NCBI RefSeq assembly: GCF_000621565.1
Contig: NZ_JHXZ01000009.1
Coordinates: forward strand, 186,001 to 250,000
Source: Butyrivibrio sp. LB2008
GTDB lineage: Bacteria > Bacillota > Clostridia > Lachnospirales > Lachnospiraceae
Direction: 5' to 3'
DNA: 64,000 bases
The position numbers were made by a program, and so were the translations under genes. This document shows, in pieces, positions 1-7,089 of this stretch (within the stretch, counting starts at the first letter, position 1; every line of letters begins with the position of its first letter). Under the pieces are notes generated by a model that was not told where the DNA came from, searched no databases, and worked only from the letters and a program-made list of their open reading frames with translations.

Positions 1-108
1 GAACATGATGGACGAAACAAATTTACAGGCCCAAAGATCGATTATTTTAGATATAAGATAGAGAGAGTCTGTGAATGTTTGTATTACTATGAAGAGGCTA
101 GAGGATAG
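1..108 (+). CDS. 3' end of an unknown gene (cut by window edge)
   Basis: The first 35 codons are open from base 1 and end at TAG 106-108, so this is the C-terminal tail of a gene that starts before the window. The tail is rich in Lys, Arg and Tyr (it contains HDGRNKFTGPKIDYFRYK) and is followed 12 bases later by a run of small AT-rich genes on the same strand. A basic C-terminus followed by small acidic genes is the usual look of a secreted polymorphic toxin tail with its immunity genes, but no catalytic motif can be recognised in 35 residues. That reading is inference only. Confidence 0.5.
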   Translation, partial: EHDGRNKFTGPKIDYFRYKIERVCECLYYYEEARG

Positions 109-120
109 GCATAAATTGAT

Positions 121-837
121 ATGCATGATGAGTTAATAGAAGCATATAAGCGATACTATAGAATTGTTGAATGTGCTTGTGTCGATTTAATTGATTATTA
201 TAATAAAATTGGAGCAGTACTCTGGGATAAGTACTCATTGATAGAGTATTTACATCAAGAAAGAATATTTGAAATATGTTTTGATGAAAAGAAATATCTC
301 TTTCACGGCGGCGGATGTACTGTGATGCTTTATGACAATCCGCTTATAGACTGGGATTTTGGGTATAGAAGCTGGTGGTGTGGAATAGATCCTTATAAGA
401 TGGCAAGAACTTTGAAAGCAGATCAATATACTGATGCGGATTTTTACAATGGGGAGTATATTCAGGAAATCTGTGAAAAAAGCTGCTTAGAAAATATAGT
501 GTTTGTCTATAAGAATCAGTATTATATTAATTTGCTTTCAATAGGTGCAAAAGAGCTGAAAAGACCTGAAACATATGACAAGATGATTGTAAGATATAAA
601 GATAGAATCAAAGAATTTCCAAAGACAAAGAGTATTGATAAGTTTTTGAGAAAGAGTACTAATGTGTACAGTGATATTGAAAGTCTTGGCAATCTTTATT
701 TCTTGTCGTTTTTTCTGGATGGTACAGAAGTGGGGAGCTTTGTTTATAGAGATATAGCGTTTCCAGAGACGGCAGCAAAGATAATGAATGACGAAATAAT
801 AAAACCGCATAAAGTAGATTTTTGGAATAATATATGA
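121..837 (+). CDS. hypothetical protein, possible immunity-type protein
   Basis: A 238-residue soluble protein rich in Tyr, Asp, Glu and Lys, with no signal peptide or membrane segment. A central segment around residues 59-95 (FHGGGC, then DWDFG and WWCGIDPYK) resembles small DUF6896-like proteins often found beside polymorphic toxins; that similarity is from memory and weak. The gene starts 12 bases after the preceding truncated gene and overlaps the next by four bases (ATGA), so the group is probably co-transcribed. Codon use is AT-rich compared with the housekeeping genes later in the window, which fits accessory DNA. Function is not known. Confidence 0.6.
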   Translation: MHDELIEAYKRYYRIVECACVDLIDYYNKIGAVLWDKYSLIEYLHQERIFEICFDEKKYLFHGGGCTVMLYDNPLIDWDFGYRSWWCGIDPYKMARTLKADQYTDADFYNGEYIQEICEKSCLENIVFVYKNQYYINLLSIGAKELKRPETYDKMIVRYKDRIKEFPKTKSIDKFLRKSTNVYSDIESLGNLYFLSFFLDGTEVGSFVYRDIAFPETAAKIMNDEIIKPHKVDFWNNI

Positions 838-1085
838 AGCAACCAACAAAAGAAGAAATATCGAAAAACATAGATTTGGTCTTGAAAAATTATGTTTCAA
901 GAGAAGAAATATGTGAGTGGGCTATTAACTATATTAGACAAGAAGATCAAGTTGATATTGACGACATGGAAGCGTGGCATTTTTTAGTAGCAATCTCAAA
1001 TATCGACGAGATGATTGCGCCTGATATATATCTTTTTGGCAAAGAAGATATACAGATTATAGTAAAGAAGTATTGTCAATCTTGA
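834..1085 (+). CDS. small acidic hypothetical protein
   Basis: An 83-residue acidic protein with no membrane segment, starting inside the end of the previous gene (ATGA overlap at 834-837), which indicates translational coupling. It has the helical, acidic look of many toxin-immunity proteins (EEICEWAINYI near residue 25, then DDMEAWHFLVAIS). No family can be named with confidence. Its neighbours are two other small unknown genes of the same orientation and similar base composition. Confidence 0.6.
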   Translation: MKQPTKEEISKNIDLVLKNYVSREEICEWAINYIRQEDQVDIDDMEAWHFLVAISNIDEMIAPDIYLFGKEDIQIIVKKYCQS

Positions 1086-1097
1086 GAGAATGTTGAA

Positions 1098-1508
1098 ATG
1101 GCTATTTGGCAAATTGATTTTAATGTTATCGATAAAAATAAAAAGAATACAGATGAAGATATTTGCTATTGGAACAATGAACCTGTTGGTGCCAATGATG
1201 TTACTTTTCTGGAAAAAGAAGATAGCTGGTCAAAAGATATAATACAGTTTGGAAGCTTGGAAGGCACATGTATTGAATTGTTATTAGAGAATTCGCGTGT
1301 TGTAGAAGTCAGCATCAGGCTGGATCTGAGGACGTTAAATAGATTGTTGTTATCAGATGTGATTGATTATATTAAAAGAATAGATGCCAATATTTATTAT
1401 AATGATGAGATAATAACACCTTCATATGAAAATATCTGTAGTATTATAAGGGCATCGGATGCGCATAAATACTGTAGTAATCCGGTATTGCTTTTTGCGG
1501 AATTATAA
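1098..1508 (+). CDS. hypothetical protein, possible immunity protein
   Basis: A 136-residue acidic cytosolic protein beginning MAIWQIDFNVI. It lies 12 bases after the previous gene and is the last of the small-gene run; a 145-base non-coding stretch follows. The predicted pattern is beta-rich at the N-terminus and helical in the middle. I do not recognise the family. A role as an immunity protein rests only on position, size and acidity. Confidence 0.55.
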   Translation: MAIWQIDFNVIDKNKKNTDEDICYWNNEPVGANDVTFLEKEDSWSKDIIQFGSLEGTCIELLLENSRVVEVSIRLDLRTLNRLLLSDVIDYIKRIDANIYYNDEIITPSYENICSIIRASDAHKYCSNPVLLFAEL

Positions 1509-1572
1509 GTATTTCTTAAGAAAATTTAAGAAATATCTACAGCAGTTCTTAAGATTTGTTTGCTATCATTGA

Positions 1573-1615
1573 ATATGTCGACGGTCTTTCAACGGCCATT
1601 CTCAAGTCGACATAT
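1573..1615. repeat. 10-bp inverted repeat upstream of the Rpn nuclease gene
   Basis: ATATGTCGAC at 1573-1582 is perfectly inverted as GTCGACATAT at 1606-1615 around a 23-base loop. Just upstream (about 1510-1555) there are TTCTTAAG-type repeats. Together they fill the 145-base gap 1509-1653 before the Rpn-type gene, whose ribosome site AGGAGGAG lies close to its ATG. It could be a terminator for the small-gene run, an operator, or an end of the mobile gene. Confidence 0.5.
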
Positions 1616-1653
1616 GGCTGCTTGGCCAAATCTATTTTTTCAGGAGGAGCTGT

Positions 1654-2739
1654 ATGAACAGCAAAACTAATCTATCTAAATTATTTCCGATGATCAAAAC
1701 AAAGGAACAGATTCTTGAAGAGATCAATTCAAATGATACTCTTCGCGAAAAATTTGAAACCTGGTCTGAAGATCAAAAGGAGGACTTTCTATCTATATGT
1801 ACCGGAAGCAAAGGTGTAAAGATGCTCTATGACTGCTATTTCAAAGAAATCCTCAATCCAGAGTACACGCCTGAACGCTTGTCAGCATTATTAAGTATCA
1901 TTATCGGTAAAAAAGTCACTGTAAAATATCAACTTCCGAATGACAACACACGTATCGGAGATGAACTGTCTCTTGTCATTACCGATATAGTTGTCGAACT
2001 CGAGGACGGAACTCTTGCCAACATTGAAGTTCAAAAACTCGGTTACGCTTTTACAGGAGAAAGAGCATCTTGCTATTCAGCAGACTTACTGCTTCGTCAA
2101 TACAAAAGAGTAAGAGATGCGCTTAAAAAAAATTTTTCTTACAAAAACATTGCTCCGGTATACACTATCGTATTCCTCGAAAGTAGTCCAAAACCATTTA
2201 AGGATTACAAAGATATCTTTATCCACAAATTCTCAGCTGTATCTGATAGCGGTCTTGAGCTTAACATGCTTCAAAACTATGTATTTATCCCTGTTGATAT
2301 TTTCCTTGAAAAACTCCATAATAGTGGTATACAAAGCGAATTAGATGCATGGCTTACATTTATTGGATGCGATGAGCCTGAGTTCATTATCAAACTGATT
2401 GAAAAGTATCCTTTCTTTAAAGCAATGTATCAGGATTTATATAACATGTGTCTAAACATAGAAAGGATGATGAATATGTTCTCTGAGGAGCTTAGGATAC
2501 TTGATCGTAACACAGTTAAATACATGATTGATGAGCTTCAAGAGGAACTTGATGATACCAAGACTCAGCTTTCTGATACCAAGACTCAGCTTACTGATGC
2601 TAAGACTCAGCTTACTGATACTAAGTCACAACTTACCGCTGCGCAAAAGCAGCTTTCAGATGCAAATTCGATGCTTTTAGATAAAGCAGCTACCATTGCC
2701 AAGCTGCAAGAGGAACTAAAAAAATATAAAAACGAATAA
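1654..2739 (+). CDS. Rpn family recombination-promoting nuclease / PD-(D/E)XK transposase-like protein
   Basis: A 361-residue protein of the PDDEXK_2/Rpn family, which in Escherichia coli RpnA promotes RecA-independent recombination and cuts DNA. The catalytic core is visible as Asp111 in a hydrophobic strand (VITDIVVEL) followed by Glu125 and Gln127 in NIEVQ, the E-x-Q form typical of this family, then the family-typical GERASCYSADLLLRQY. The C-terminal 65 or so residues form a coiled coil built from near-identical seven-residue units (DTKTQLT), encoded by tandem 21-bp DNA repeats. The usual length is about 300, so the coiled tail is the extra part. A strong AGGAGGAG site precedes the ATG. 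Expected to be a mobile or horizontally moving gene. Confidence 0.85.
   Translation: MNSKTNLSKLFPMIKTKEQILEEINSNDTLREKFETWSEDQKEDFLSICTGSKGVKMLYDCYFKEILNPEYTPERLSALLSIIIGKKVTVKYQLPNDNTRIGDELSLVITDIVVELEDGTLANIEVQKLGYAFTGERASCYSADLLLRQYKRVRDALKKNFSYKNIAPVYTIVFLESSPKPFKDYKDIFIHKFSAVSDSGLELNMLQNYVFIPVDIFLEKLHNSGIQSELDAWLTFIGCDEPEFIIKLIEKYPFFKAMYQDLYNMCLNIERMMNMFSEELRILDRNTVKYMIDELQEELDDTKTQLSDTKTQLTDAKTQLTDTKSQLTAAQKQLSDANSMLLDKAATIAKLQEELKKYKNE
2554..2637 (+). repeat. four tandem 21-bp coding repeats
   Basis: Four consecutive 21-base units (2554-2574, 2575-2595, 2596-2616, 2617-2637), each of the form GATACCAAGACTCAGCTT plus a final triplet, encode the heptad DTKTQL(S/T) in the C-terminal coiled coil of the Rpn-type protein. 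The first three differ by only a few bases; the fourth is more diverged. Units of whole heptads allow copy number to change without loss of reading frame or coil register. Confidence 0.9.
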
Positions 2740-2745
2740 AGATAA

Positions 2746-2770
2746 AACCCTCGGCATTGTACCGAGGGTT
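2746..2770. terminator. bidirectional terminator between converging genes
   Basis: AACCCTCGG (2746-2754) pairs with CCGAGGGTT (2762-2770) around a seven-base loop. It lies between the plus-strand Rpn-type gene ending at 2739 and the minus-strand secreted protein gene ending at 2775. A-rich sequence before and T-rich sequence after allow action in both directions. Confidence 0.8.
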
Positions 2771-2774
2771 ATTA

Positions 2775-3263
2775 TTATCCTTGTTTTTTCCACGAAGTTA
2801 TCGAAATGGATACATCGTTATAATCTGCATCATCGCCGTCTTCCAAACTGTAATTATACAGATGTCCGATGGTGTTTTTTTTCTCATTCTTGATGGAACC
2901 TGAAGCTACAGCCGTTTTTATTTCTACAGAAGGACTGTCAAATTCTACTTCGATGCGTAAATTACGACCGCCATCGTAAAGAGCCGACTCATGTGACAAT
3001 ATATTGAGTTCGGTTATGTAATCATCTTTACCTATAGTGGCGTATGTTTTATTGTCATCTTTTATTGTAACGGAAAAAGTATTTGCACACTGTGAGCATA
3101 CATCCCATAAAATGAGATCGCCTTTTTTTATTCCGCATAAATAGTATGTTTCCTTGTTTTTCTTGGCTTGTACTTTCTCTTTAGCATAAACACAAGTATT
3201 ATCTGCAAGCATAGATAGTGCAATAACACCGGCTACAACGATCGACAAAAAATTTTTCTTCAT
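2775..3263 (-). CDS. secreted protein with LecB/PA-IIL-like calcium lectin fold (candidate)
   Basis: A 162-residue exported protein: Lys-rich start, hydrophobic core at about residues 5-20, and a likely cleavage after Ala27 (VYA). The mature part can be aligned by eye with Pseudomonas LecB (PA-IIL), a calcium-dependent fucose/mannose lectin. The LEDGDDADYND stretch matches the LecB calcium loop, giving Glu141, Asp145, Asp147, Asn149 and Asp150 at the positions of Glu95, Asp99, Asp101, Asn103 and Asp104. The chain ends in Gly162; in LecB the C-terminal Gly carboxylate binds calcium across the dimer, but here the tail is two residues longer. The position of LecB Asn21 is occupied by Cys55 in a C-S-Q-C motif, so sugar binding may differ. 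The alignment is manual and from memory. A GGAAAGGAT ribosome site precedes the ATG. Confidence 0.6.
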   Translation of the reverse strand: MKKNFLSIVVAGVIALSMLADNTCVYAKEKVQAKKNKETYYLCGIKKGDLILWDVCSQCANTFSVTIKDDNKTYATIGKDDYITELNILSHESALYDGGRNLRIEVEFDSPSVEIKTAVASGSIKNEKKNTIGHLYNYSLEDGDDADYNDVSISITSWKKQG

Positions 3264-3364
3264 TAGTCATCCTTTCCGTTTTGCCATAATCCCAATGCAT
3301 TTATTATACATTTCAAGCGGTCGGAGAGATGTGAAATCTTTTTGTCTACTGCGCAGGATAGGAC

Positions 3365-4285
3365 TTATTTTTGCCTGATCAGGTTATTGCATTCGGAAAC
3401 AAATTCCTGAAGATCGTCATACAATGATTTGATTATTTCAGGTTTTTCCGAAATGTTTTCATCCCAGCAATTTACCAACAATTCATTATAAAATTCAGTG
3501 CTGTTCTTGCCGTCGGAGGTATAGTAGTCTTTAAGAGCGTAATAGGTTCCATACATTGAAGCAAAATTGCCACTGAAGTTATTGCTTATATCTGCTCCAA
3601 ACCAGTATTCGTTTGAGTCTCCTATGTGACAGCCTTTTTCTTTGATTTCTTCAGAGAAATTTTCCTTTCCGATTGTCTTCATGACCCATCTTCCGAGTAC
3701 GTAACCTTCCTCATAAATCGAATCTTTATTTTTTACAGGACGCATAGCACGGAAACTTGTAAGAATATCATCTGCGACCAGATTTTTTAACGGATCCGAG
3801 CCGGCATCAGTAAGCTCGCCAACAGCCTCTTTATCGGATACAACTTCAATCTTGGTTGCTTTAACGCGACTTATGGGCGGTTTCATATCTTCTTCAAAGG
3901 TATATGTTATCTTAAATTCATCATAAAAATGGTCTATTATATATTGTTTTTGTTTTTTGGTGATCTCAACAGTAAGATCATCGGAATATTTGATGTTATC
4001 GGCAGATCTGTCTATTTGGGGCCATATAATAAGGCTGTTTTCGTCCATAAGAAAGTATTCGTCACTGTACCATCCGTAGAAAGAATGCTCTGACCCCGGT
4101 TCGGCGTATTCCGTCGACTGGATGTTATCGGGTAAGGATACATAAGTAGAAGCGTTCTCTGTACCGGCCGTTGTACTGTTTTCCGAATTGCTTTCAGTAA
4201 TAGTTTGAGCGTTGGAATTGTAACAGCCGCATACTGTAGATATCATTGAAATTATAATCAAATAAGTTGCTATTTTCTTTTTCAT
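3365..4285 (-). CDS. putative lipoprotein of unknown function
   Basis: The start at 4285 (MKKKIATYL) is chosen because it gives a normal lipoprotein signal peptide; an upstream ATG at 4342 would place 19 odd residues before it. The product is about 306 residues, with a hydrophobic stretch and a lipobox-like V-C-G-C (Cys21), then a Ser/Thr/Asn/Glu-rich linker to about residue 55 and a globular domain containing HSFYGWYSDEYFLMDE. The domain is not recognised. It is expected to be anchored on the outer face of the membrane. It is followed on the same strand, 101 bases on, by the LecB-like secreted protein gene, and upstream lies a divergent membrane protein gene. Confidence 0.7.
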   Translation of the reverse strand: MKKKIATYLIIISMISTVCGCYNSNAQTITESNSENSTTAGTENASTYVSLPDNIQSTEYAEPGSEHSFYGWYSDEYFLMDENSLIIWPQIDRSADNIKYSDDLTVEITKKQKQYIIDHFYDEFKITYTFEEDMKPPISRVKATKIEVVSDKEAVGELTDAGSDPLKNLVADDILTSFRAMRPVKNKDSIYEEGYVLGRWVMKTIGKENFSEEIKEKGCHIGDSNEYWFGADISNNFSGNFASMYGTYYALKDYYTSDGKNSTEFYNELLVNCWDENISEKPEIIKSLYDDLQEFVSECNNLIRQK

Positions 4286-4308
4286 AATCGCTTTGTTAAT
4301 AAATAATT

Positions 4309-4335
4309 TTGTATTCACATACATCATGCTATAAT
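4309..4335 (+). promoter_or_regulatory. candidate promoter for the 4372 gene
   Basis: A perfect TATAAT lies at 4330-4335, with a weak TTGTAT at 4309-4314 (15-base spacing). It sits in the 86-base gap between the divergent lipoprotein gene and the plus-strand membrane protein gene, 36 bases before that gene's ATG. Confidence 0.4.
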
Positions 4336-4371
4336 AGTACAAATTCGTATCAAGGGATAGAAGAAAATATT

Positions 4372-4755
4372 ATGTTGTATAAAGCTATGTTTATAGTTGA
4401 TTCAATACTATTATATATATTTTCAAGAATTCGGAAAGAGAATGATAGTGAAGGTTGGGTAAAAATTAAAAACGAGACCTTTCATAAGATATTTTTTTGG
4501 AACGGATATTGGGAGTATCGGCCATGCGATATTGTTTTGGCTGTGATAGGTGAGATTGGATTTGTTATAGGAATCTGTATGTTGCCGTTTGAATTATCGA
4601 ATCATTTTATGAAGCTTTTTATATTAGTGTGTGTGATATTTATGGTTATTTGTTTGCTTATTTCATTCATCTATGAAGGAAACATAATTCATAAAAAGAG
4701 AAAGAAATCAGATCAGTTGGGAAGATTCATTAAAAATATAAATAGAAAGAGATAA
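4372..4755 (+). CDS. small membrane protein of unknown function
   Basis: A 127-residue protein starting MLYKAMFIVDSIL; the start at 4372 follows an AAGGGA-type ribosome site, while the longer reading frame from 4309 runs through the promoter. It has a hydrophobic N-terminal helix and two further membrane helices at about residues 55-105 (IVLAVIGEIGFVIGICML and LFILVCVIFMVICLLISF), ending in a basic tail. It is followed 35 bases later by two paralogous two-helix membrane proteins and may be co-transcribed with them. No family is recognised. Confidence 0.6.
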   Translation: MLYKAMFIVDSILLYIFSRIRKENDSEGWVKIKNETFHKIFFWNGYWEYRPCDIVLAVIGEIGFVIGICMLPFELSNHFMKLFILVCVIFMVICLLISFIYEGNIIHKKRKKSDQLGRFIKNINRKR

Positions 4756-4790
4756 ACGGTGTAGATTGCAAAAAGAGATTGGGCGGAGTA

Positions 4791-5360
4791 ATGAGAATTT
4801 ATAATAACAATCTGTATGGAGTTGCTTATACTACTCCTATAGAGGATTGCAAAACAAGAAAGCCGACAGAACAAGAAAAGGCATTCATAGAAGAAAACTG
4901 GGAAGAGTTAAAACGGCAAGTTACTAAAAACGGAAGATACATGATCATACATAGCGTTATTGTGATGTGTTTTTTCTTGTTTTCATTATATTTTGCGGCA
5001 TTTTATAGAGAGGTTTCGCTTTATTGTCTTTGTACGCTGGGGTTTATTATTTTTGGCGTAGAATCATATTTCAGGATTACGACAGCAAGAGGGCTGTTTC
5101 GTCTTGCTGAACATAAGGAGTATGAAGTCACAATATTTGTATGTCGGGGAGCATGTGCAGAATTGGGGAGGTATAAAAAGAACGAGCAGATATATTATTT
5201 GAAAACGGAGACCGGACAACAGATAAGATATTCATGCATGTTAGGGCTTGGGAATATTAATTTCAGAGATGAAGGATTTATCATTGTTGATAACGGAGCT
5301 GTTGCTTTGTTGCCGGTAGATAAGGTTGTGATGAGGAAATTCCTGCAGGAGCATCATTGA
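4791..5360 (+). CDS. two-helix membrane protein, tandem paralogue A
   Basis: The product is 189 residues if started at 4791 (MRIYNN), which sits right after the ribosome site GGCGGAG; an in-frame ATG at 4779 lies upstream of that site and is less likely. Order: a short N-terminal cytosolic segment with the motif CKTRKPTE, two adjacent membrane helices (about residues 52-90), then a C-terminal domain of about 90 residues with EYEVTIFVCRG, GQQIRYSC and NGAVALLPVDK. The next gene is a clear paralogue with the same parts. The repeated C-terminal domain has the feel of a small beta-barrel on the cytosolic side, but no family name can be given. Confidence 0.7.
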   Translation: MRIYNNNLYGVAYTTPIEDCKTRKPTEQEKAFIEENWEELKRQVTKNGRYMIIHSVIVMCFFLFSLYFAAFYREVSLYCLCTLGFIIFGVESYFRITTARGLFRLAEHKEYEVTIFVCRGACAELGRYKKNEQIYYLKTETGQQIRYSCMLGLGNINFRDEGFIIVDNGAVALLPVDKVVMRKFLQEHH

Positions 5361-5438
5361 AGAAAATAAAGAGAAAGGGTGTATATCATAGAAGAGGATT
5401 TGATCCTGAATTATGGTGTTTAGTGATGGGATAATACT

Positions 5439-6002
5439 ATGAGAGCAATAGAGAATAATCCGGAGGGAGCGATATATACTACTCCTGTAGAAAAGTGTAA
5501 AACAAGAAAACCGACAGAACGAGAAAAGTATTATATTGAAGAAAACTGGGAAAGAATAAAACAAAAAGCTATCCAAGACTCGAAAAAAGGGATTTTTAGC
5601 AGCTTTATGTTTTTGTTCACGGGCCTGTTTATGATGATTTGTTCGATTGGTGCTCTCTTCGCAGGAGGCATTCATATTATTTTTGTTTTTTATGCGTTAC
5701 TGTTGTTATTGTTTTCAGTATTTATTTGCTGGGCGGCATGTGGTGTGATTGAATCATCCATAAAAATGATCCGCTTTGTCAAACGTAAAGAATACGAAGT
5801 AACAACATTTGTATGCAGAGGCGTGTACACAGCAGGCAAAGGCTCGGGACAAATATACAGCTTGGAGACTGAAAACGGACAACATATAAGATATTCATGC
5901 ACGGTAGGACTGTGGAATATTGATTATAAAGATGAAGGATTTATCCTTACTGATAAAGGGGCGGTTGCTTTATTGCCGATAGACAAGACGGCATGGGGCT
6001 GA
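5439..6002 (+). CDS. two-helix membrane protein, tandem paralogue B
   Basis: A 187-residue paralogue of the gene ending at 5360. Shared features in order: TTPVEKCKTRKPTE near the N-terminus, an ENWE motif, two membrane helices (about residues 50-105), then KEYEVTTFVCRG, GQHIRYSC and KGAVALLPIDK. The membrane region has diverged more than the flanking soluble parts, suggesting an older tandem duplication in which the soluble parts are under selection. The ribosome site is weak (GATGGG). It ends 175 bases before nadA. Function unknown. Confidence 0.7.
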   Translation: MRAIENNPEGAIYTTPVEKCKTRKPTEREKYYIEENWERIKQKAIQDSKKGIFSSFMFLFTGLFMMICSIGALFAGGIHIIFVFYALLLLLFSVFICWAACGVIESSIKMIRFVKRKEYEVTTFVCRGVYTAGKGSGQIYSLETENGQHIRYSCTVGLWNIDYKDEGFILTDKGAVALLPIDKTAWG

Positions 6003-6093
6003 CCGCCCTTTTTTTGTGCCTGTAGACAGTCTTTTCTTTGAGACAAAAAGTGACATGTACCTTGCAAAAAAATGCATTGAATAAACAACTGTC

Positions 6094-6125
6094 TTGTCAG
6101 TAGACTTTACATGTGGTAGACTTGT
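6094..6125 (+). promoter_or_regulatory. nad operon promoter with candidate NiaR operator
   Basis: A promoter TTGTCA (6094-6099), 17-base spacer, TAGACT (6117-6122) precedes nadA. Overlapping its -10 is an imperfect palindrome ACATGT-N5-ACTTGT (6109-6125), of the type bound by the nicotinate-sensing repressor NiaR in Firmicutes. The niaR gene is the last gene of the same operon, so feedback repression is expected. Another ACATGT half-site lies at 6054-6059. The link to NiaR is inferred from gene context and the remembered motif. Confidence 0.6.
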
Positions 6126-6142
6126 GGAAAATAAAGAACAGG

Positions 6143-6162
6143 CCGGTGGGGTTATACACCGG
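6143..6162 (+). promoter_or_regulatory. leader hairpin just before nadA
   Basis: CCGGTG (6143-6148) pairs with CACCGG (6157-6162) around an eight-base loop in the short 5' leader, ending a few bases before the ribosome site AGGGAGAG. There is no T-run, so it is not a terminator; it may stabilise the message or tune ribosome access. Confidence 0.45.
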
Positions 6163-6177
6163 TAAAAAGGGAGAGCT

Positions 6178-7089
6178 ATGGTAGGAGAGATTATTGAAGA
6201 AATCGAAAAATTAAAGAAAGAGAAGGACGCGGTAATCCTGGCACATTACTACGTTGCCGACTGGGTGCAGGAAATAGCTGATTATGTAGGAGACAGTTAT
6301 TACCTTGCCAAGGTGGCAACAGAGCTTAAGGAAAGTACTATCGTATTTGCGGGAGTCAGCTTCATGGGAGAGTCTGCAAAGATTCTTAATCCCGAGAAGA
6401 CAGTGCTTATGCCGGATATGAATGCAGATTGTCCGATGGCGCATATGGCTGCTGTAGAGAGAATTGAGCAGGTTAGAAAAGAGTACGACGATCTTGCTGT
6501 TGTCTGCTATATAAACTCAACAGCGGAACTTAAGACACATTCAGATGTATGCGTTACTTCTTCAAATGCCATGAAGATTGTAAAGTCTCTTCCGAACAAG
6601 AACATATTCTTTATTCCGGATGAAAACCTTGGAAGATACATTGCATCTAAGGTTCCTGATAAGAATTTCATTTTCAATGACGGTTTTTGTCACGTGCACA
6701 AGGGAATAACAGCAGAGCAGTTAAAAGCTGTTAAGGAAGAACATCCAGATGCGGAGGTACTTGCTCATCCCGAGTGTACTACAGCAACTCTTGAGCTTGC
6801 TGATTATATCGGAAGTACGGCCGGCATCATAGATTACGCTGGCAAGTCTGACAGCAAGGAGTTTATTATTGCAACAGAGCTTGGTGTGATGTATCAGTTG
6901 GAGACAAACAATCCGGGCAAAAAGTTCTACTCGGCAGGTAGCACTCAGACTTGTCCAAACATGAAGAAGGTAACTTTGGAGAAAGTCAGAGATTGTTTGA
7001 GAGATAATACGGGAGTAGTCGAAGTAAGCGACGAGAAGAGAGCCGCTGCTTTAAAACCTCTTTCAAGAATGTTGGAGCTTGCAAAATGA
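6178..7089 (+). CDS. nadA: quinolinate synthase
   Basis: NadA condenses iminoaspartate with dihydroxyacetone phosphate to quinolinate, the second step of de novo NAD synthesis, using an oxygen-sensitive [4Fe-4S] cluster. At 303 residues it is the compact form. Three Cys expected to hold the cluster are Cys85 (in MNADCPM), Cys200 (HPECTTAT) and Cys259 (GSTQTCPNM); the N-terminal LAHYYVADWVQEIADYVGDS is the family substrate-site signature. The ribosome site AGGGAGAG gives a clear start. The end overlaps nadB by four bases (ATGA), showing coupling within nadA-nadB-nadC-niaR. Confidence 0.97.
   Translation: MVGEIIEEIEKLKKEKDAVILAHYYVADWVQEIADYVGDSYYLAKVATELKESTIVFAGVSFMGESAKILNPEKTVLMPDMNADCPMAHMAAVERIEQVRKEYDDLAVVCYINSTAELKTHSDVCVTSSNAMKIVKSLPNKNIFFIPDENLGRYIASKVPDKNFIFNDGFCHVHKGITAEQLKAVKEEHPDAEVLAHPECTTATLELADYIGSTAGIIDYAGKSDSKEFIIATELGVMYQLETNNPGKKFYSAGSTQTCPNMKKVTLEKVRDCLRDNTGVVEVSDEKRAAALKPLSRMLELAK

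Noticed and set aside
4309..4371. Longer start for the 4372 membrane protein
   Set aside because: The extra 21 codons run through the -10 element, and ATG 4372 has a better ribosome site and hydrophobic start.
6003..6052. Terminator after paralogue B
   Set aside because: ACCGCCC followed by seven T pairs only with a distant GGGCGGT inside the gene (loop of about 37), so the hairpin is not convincing.
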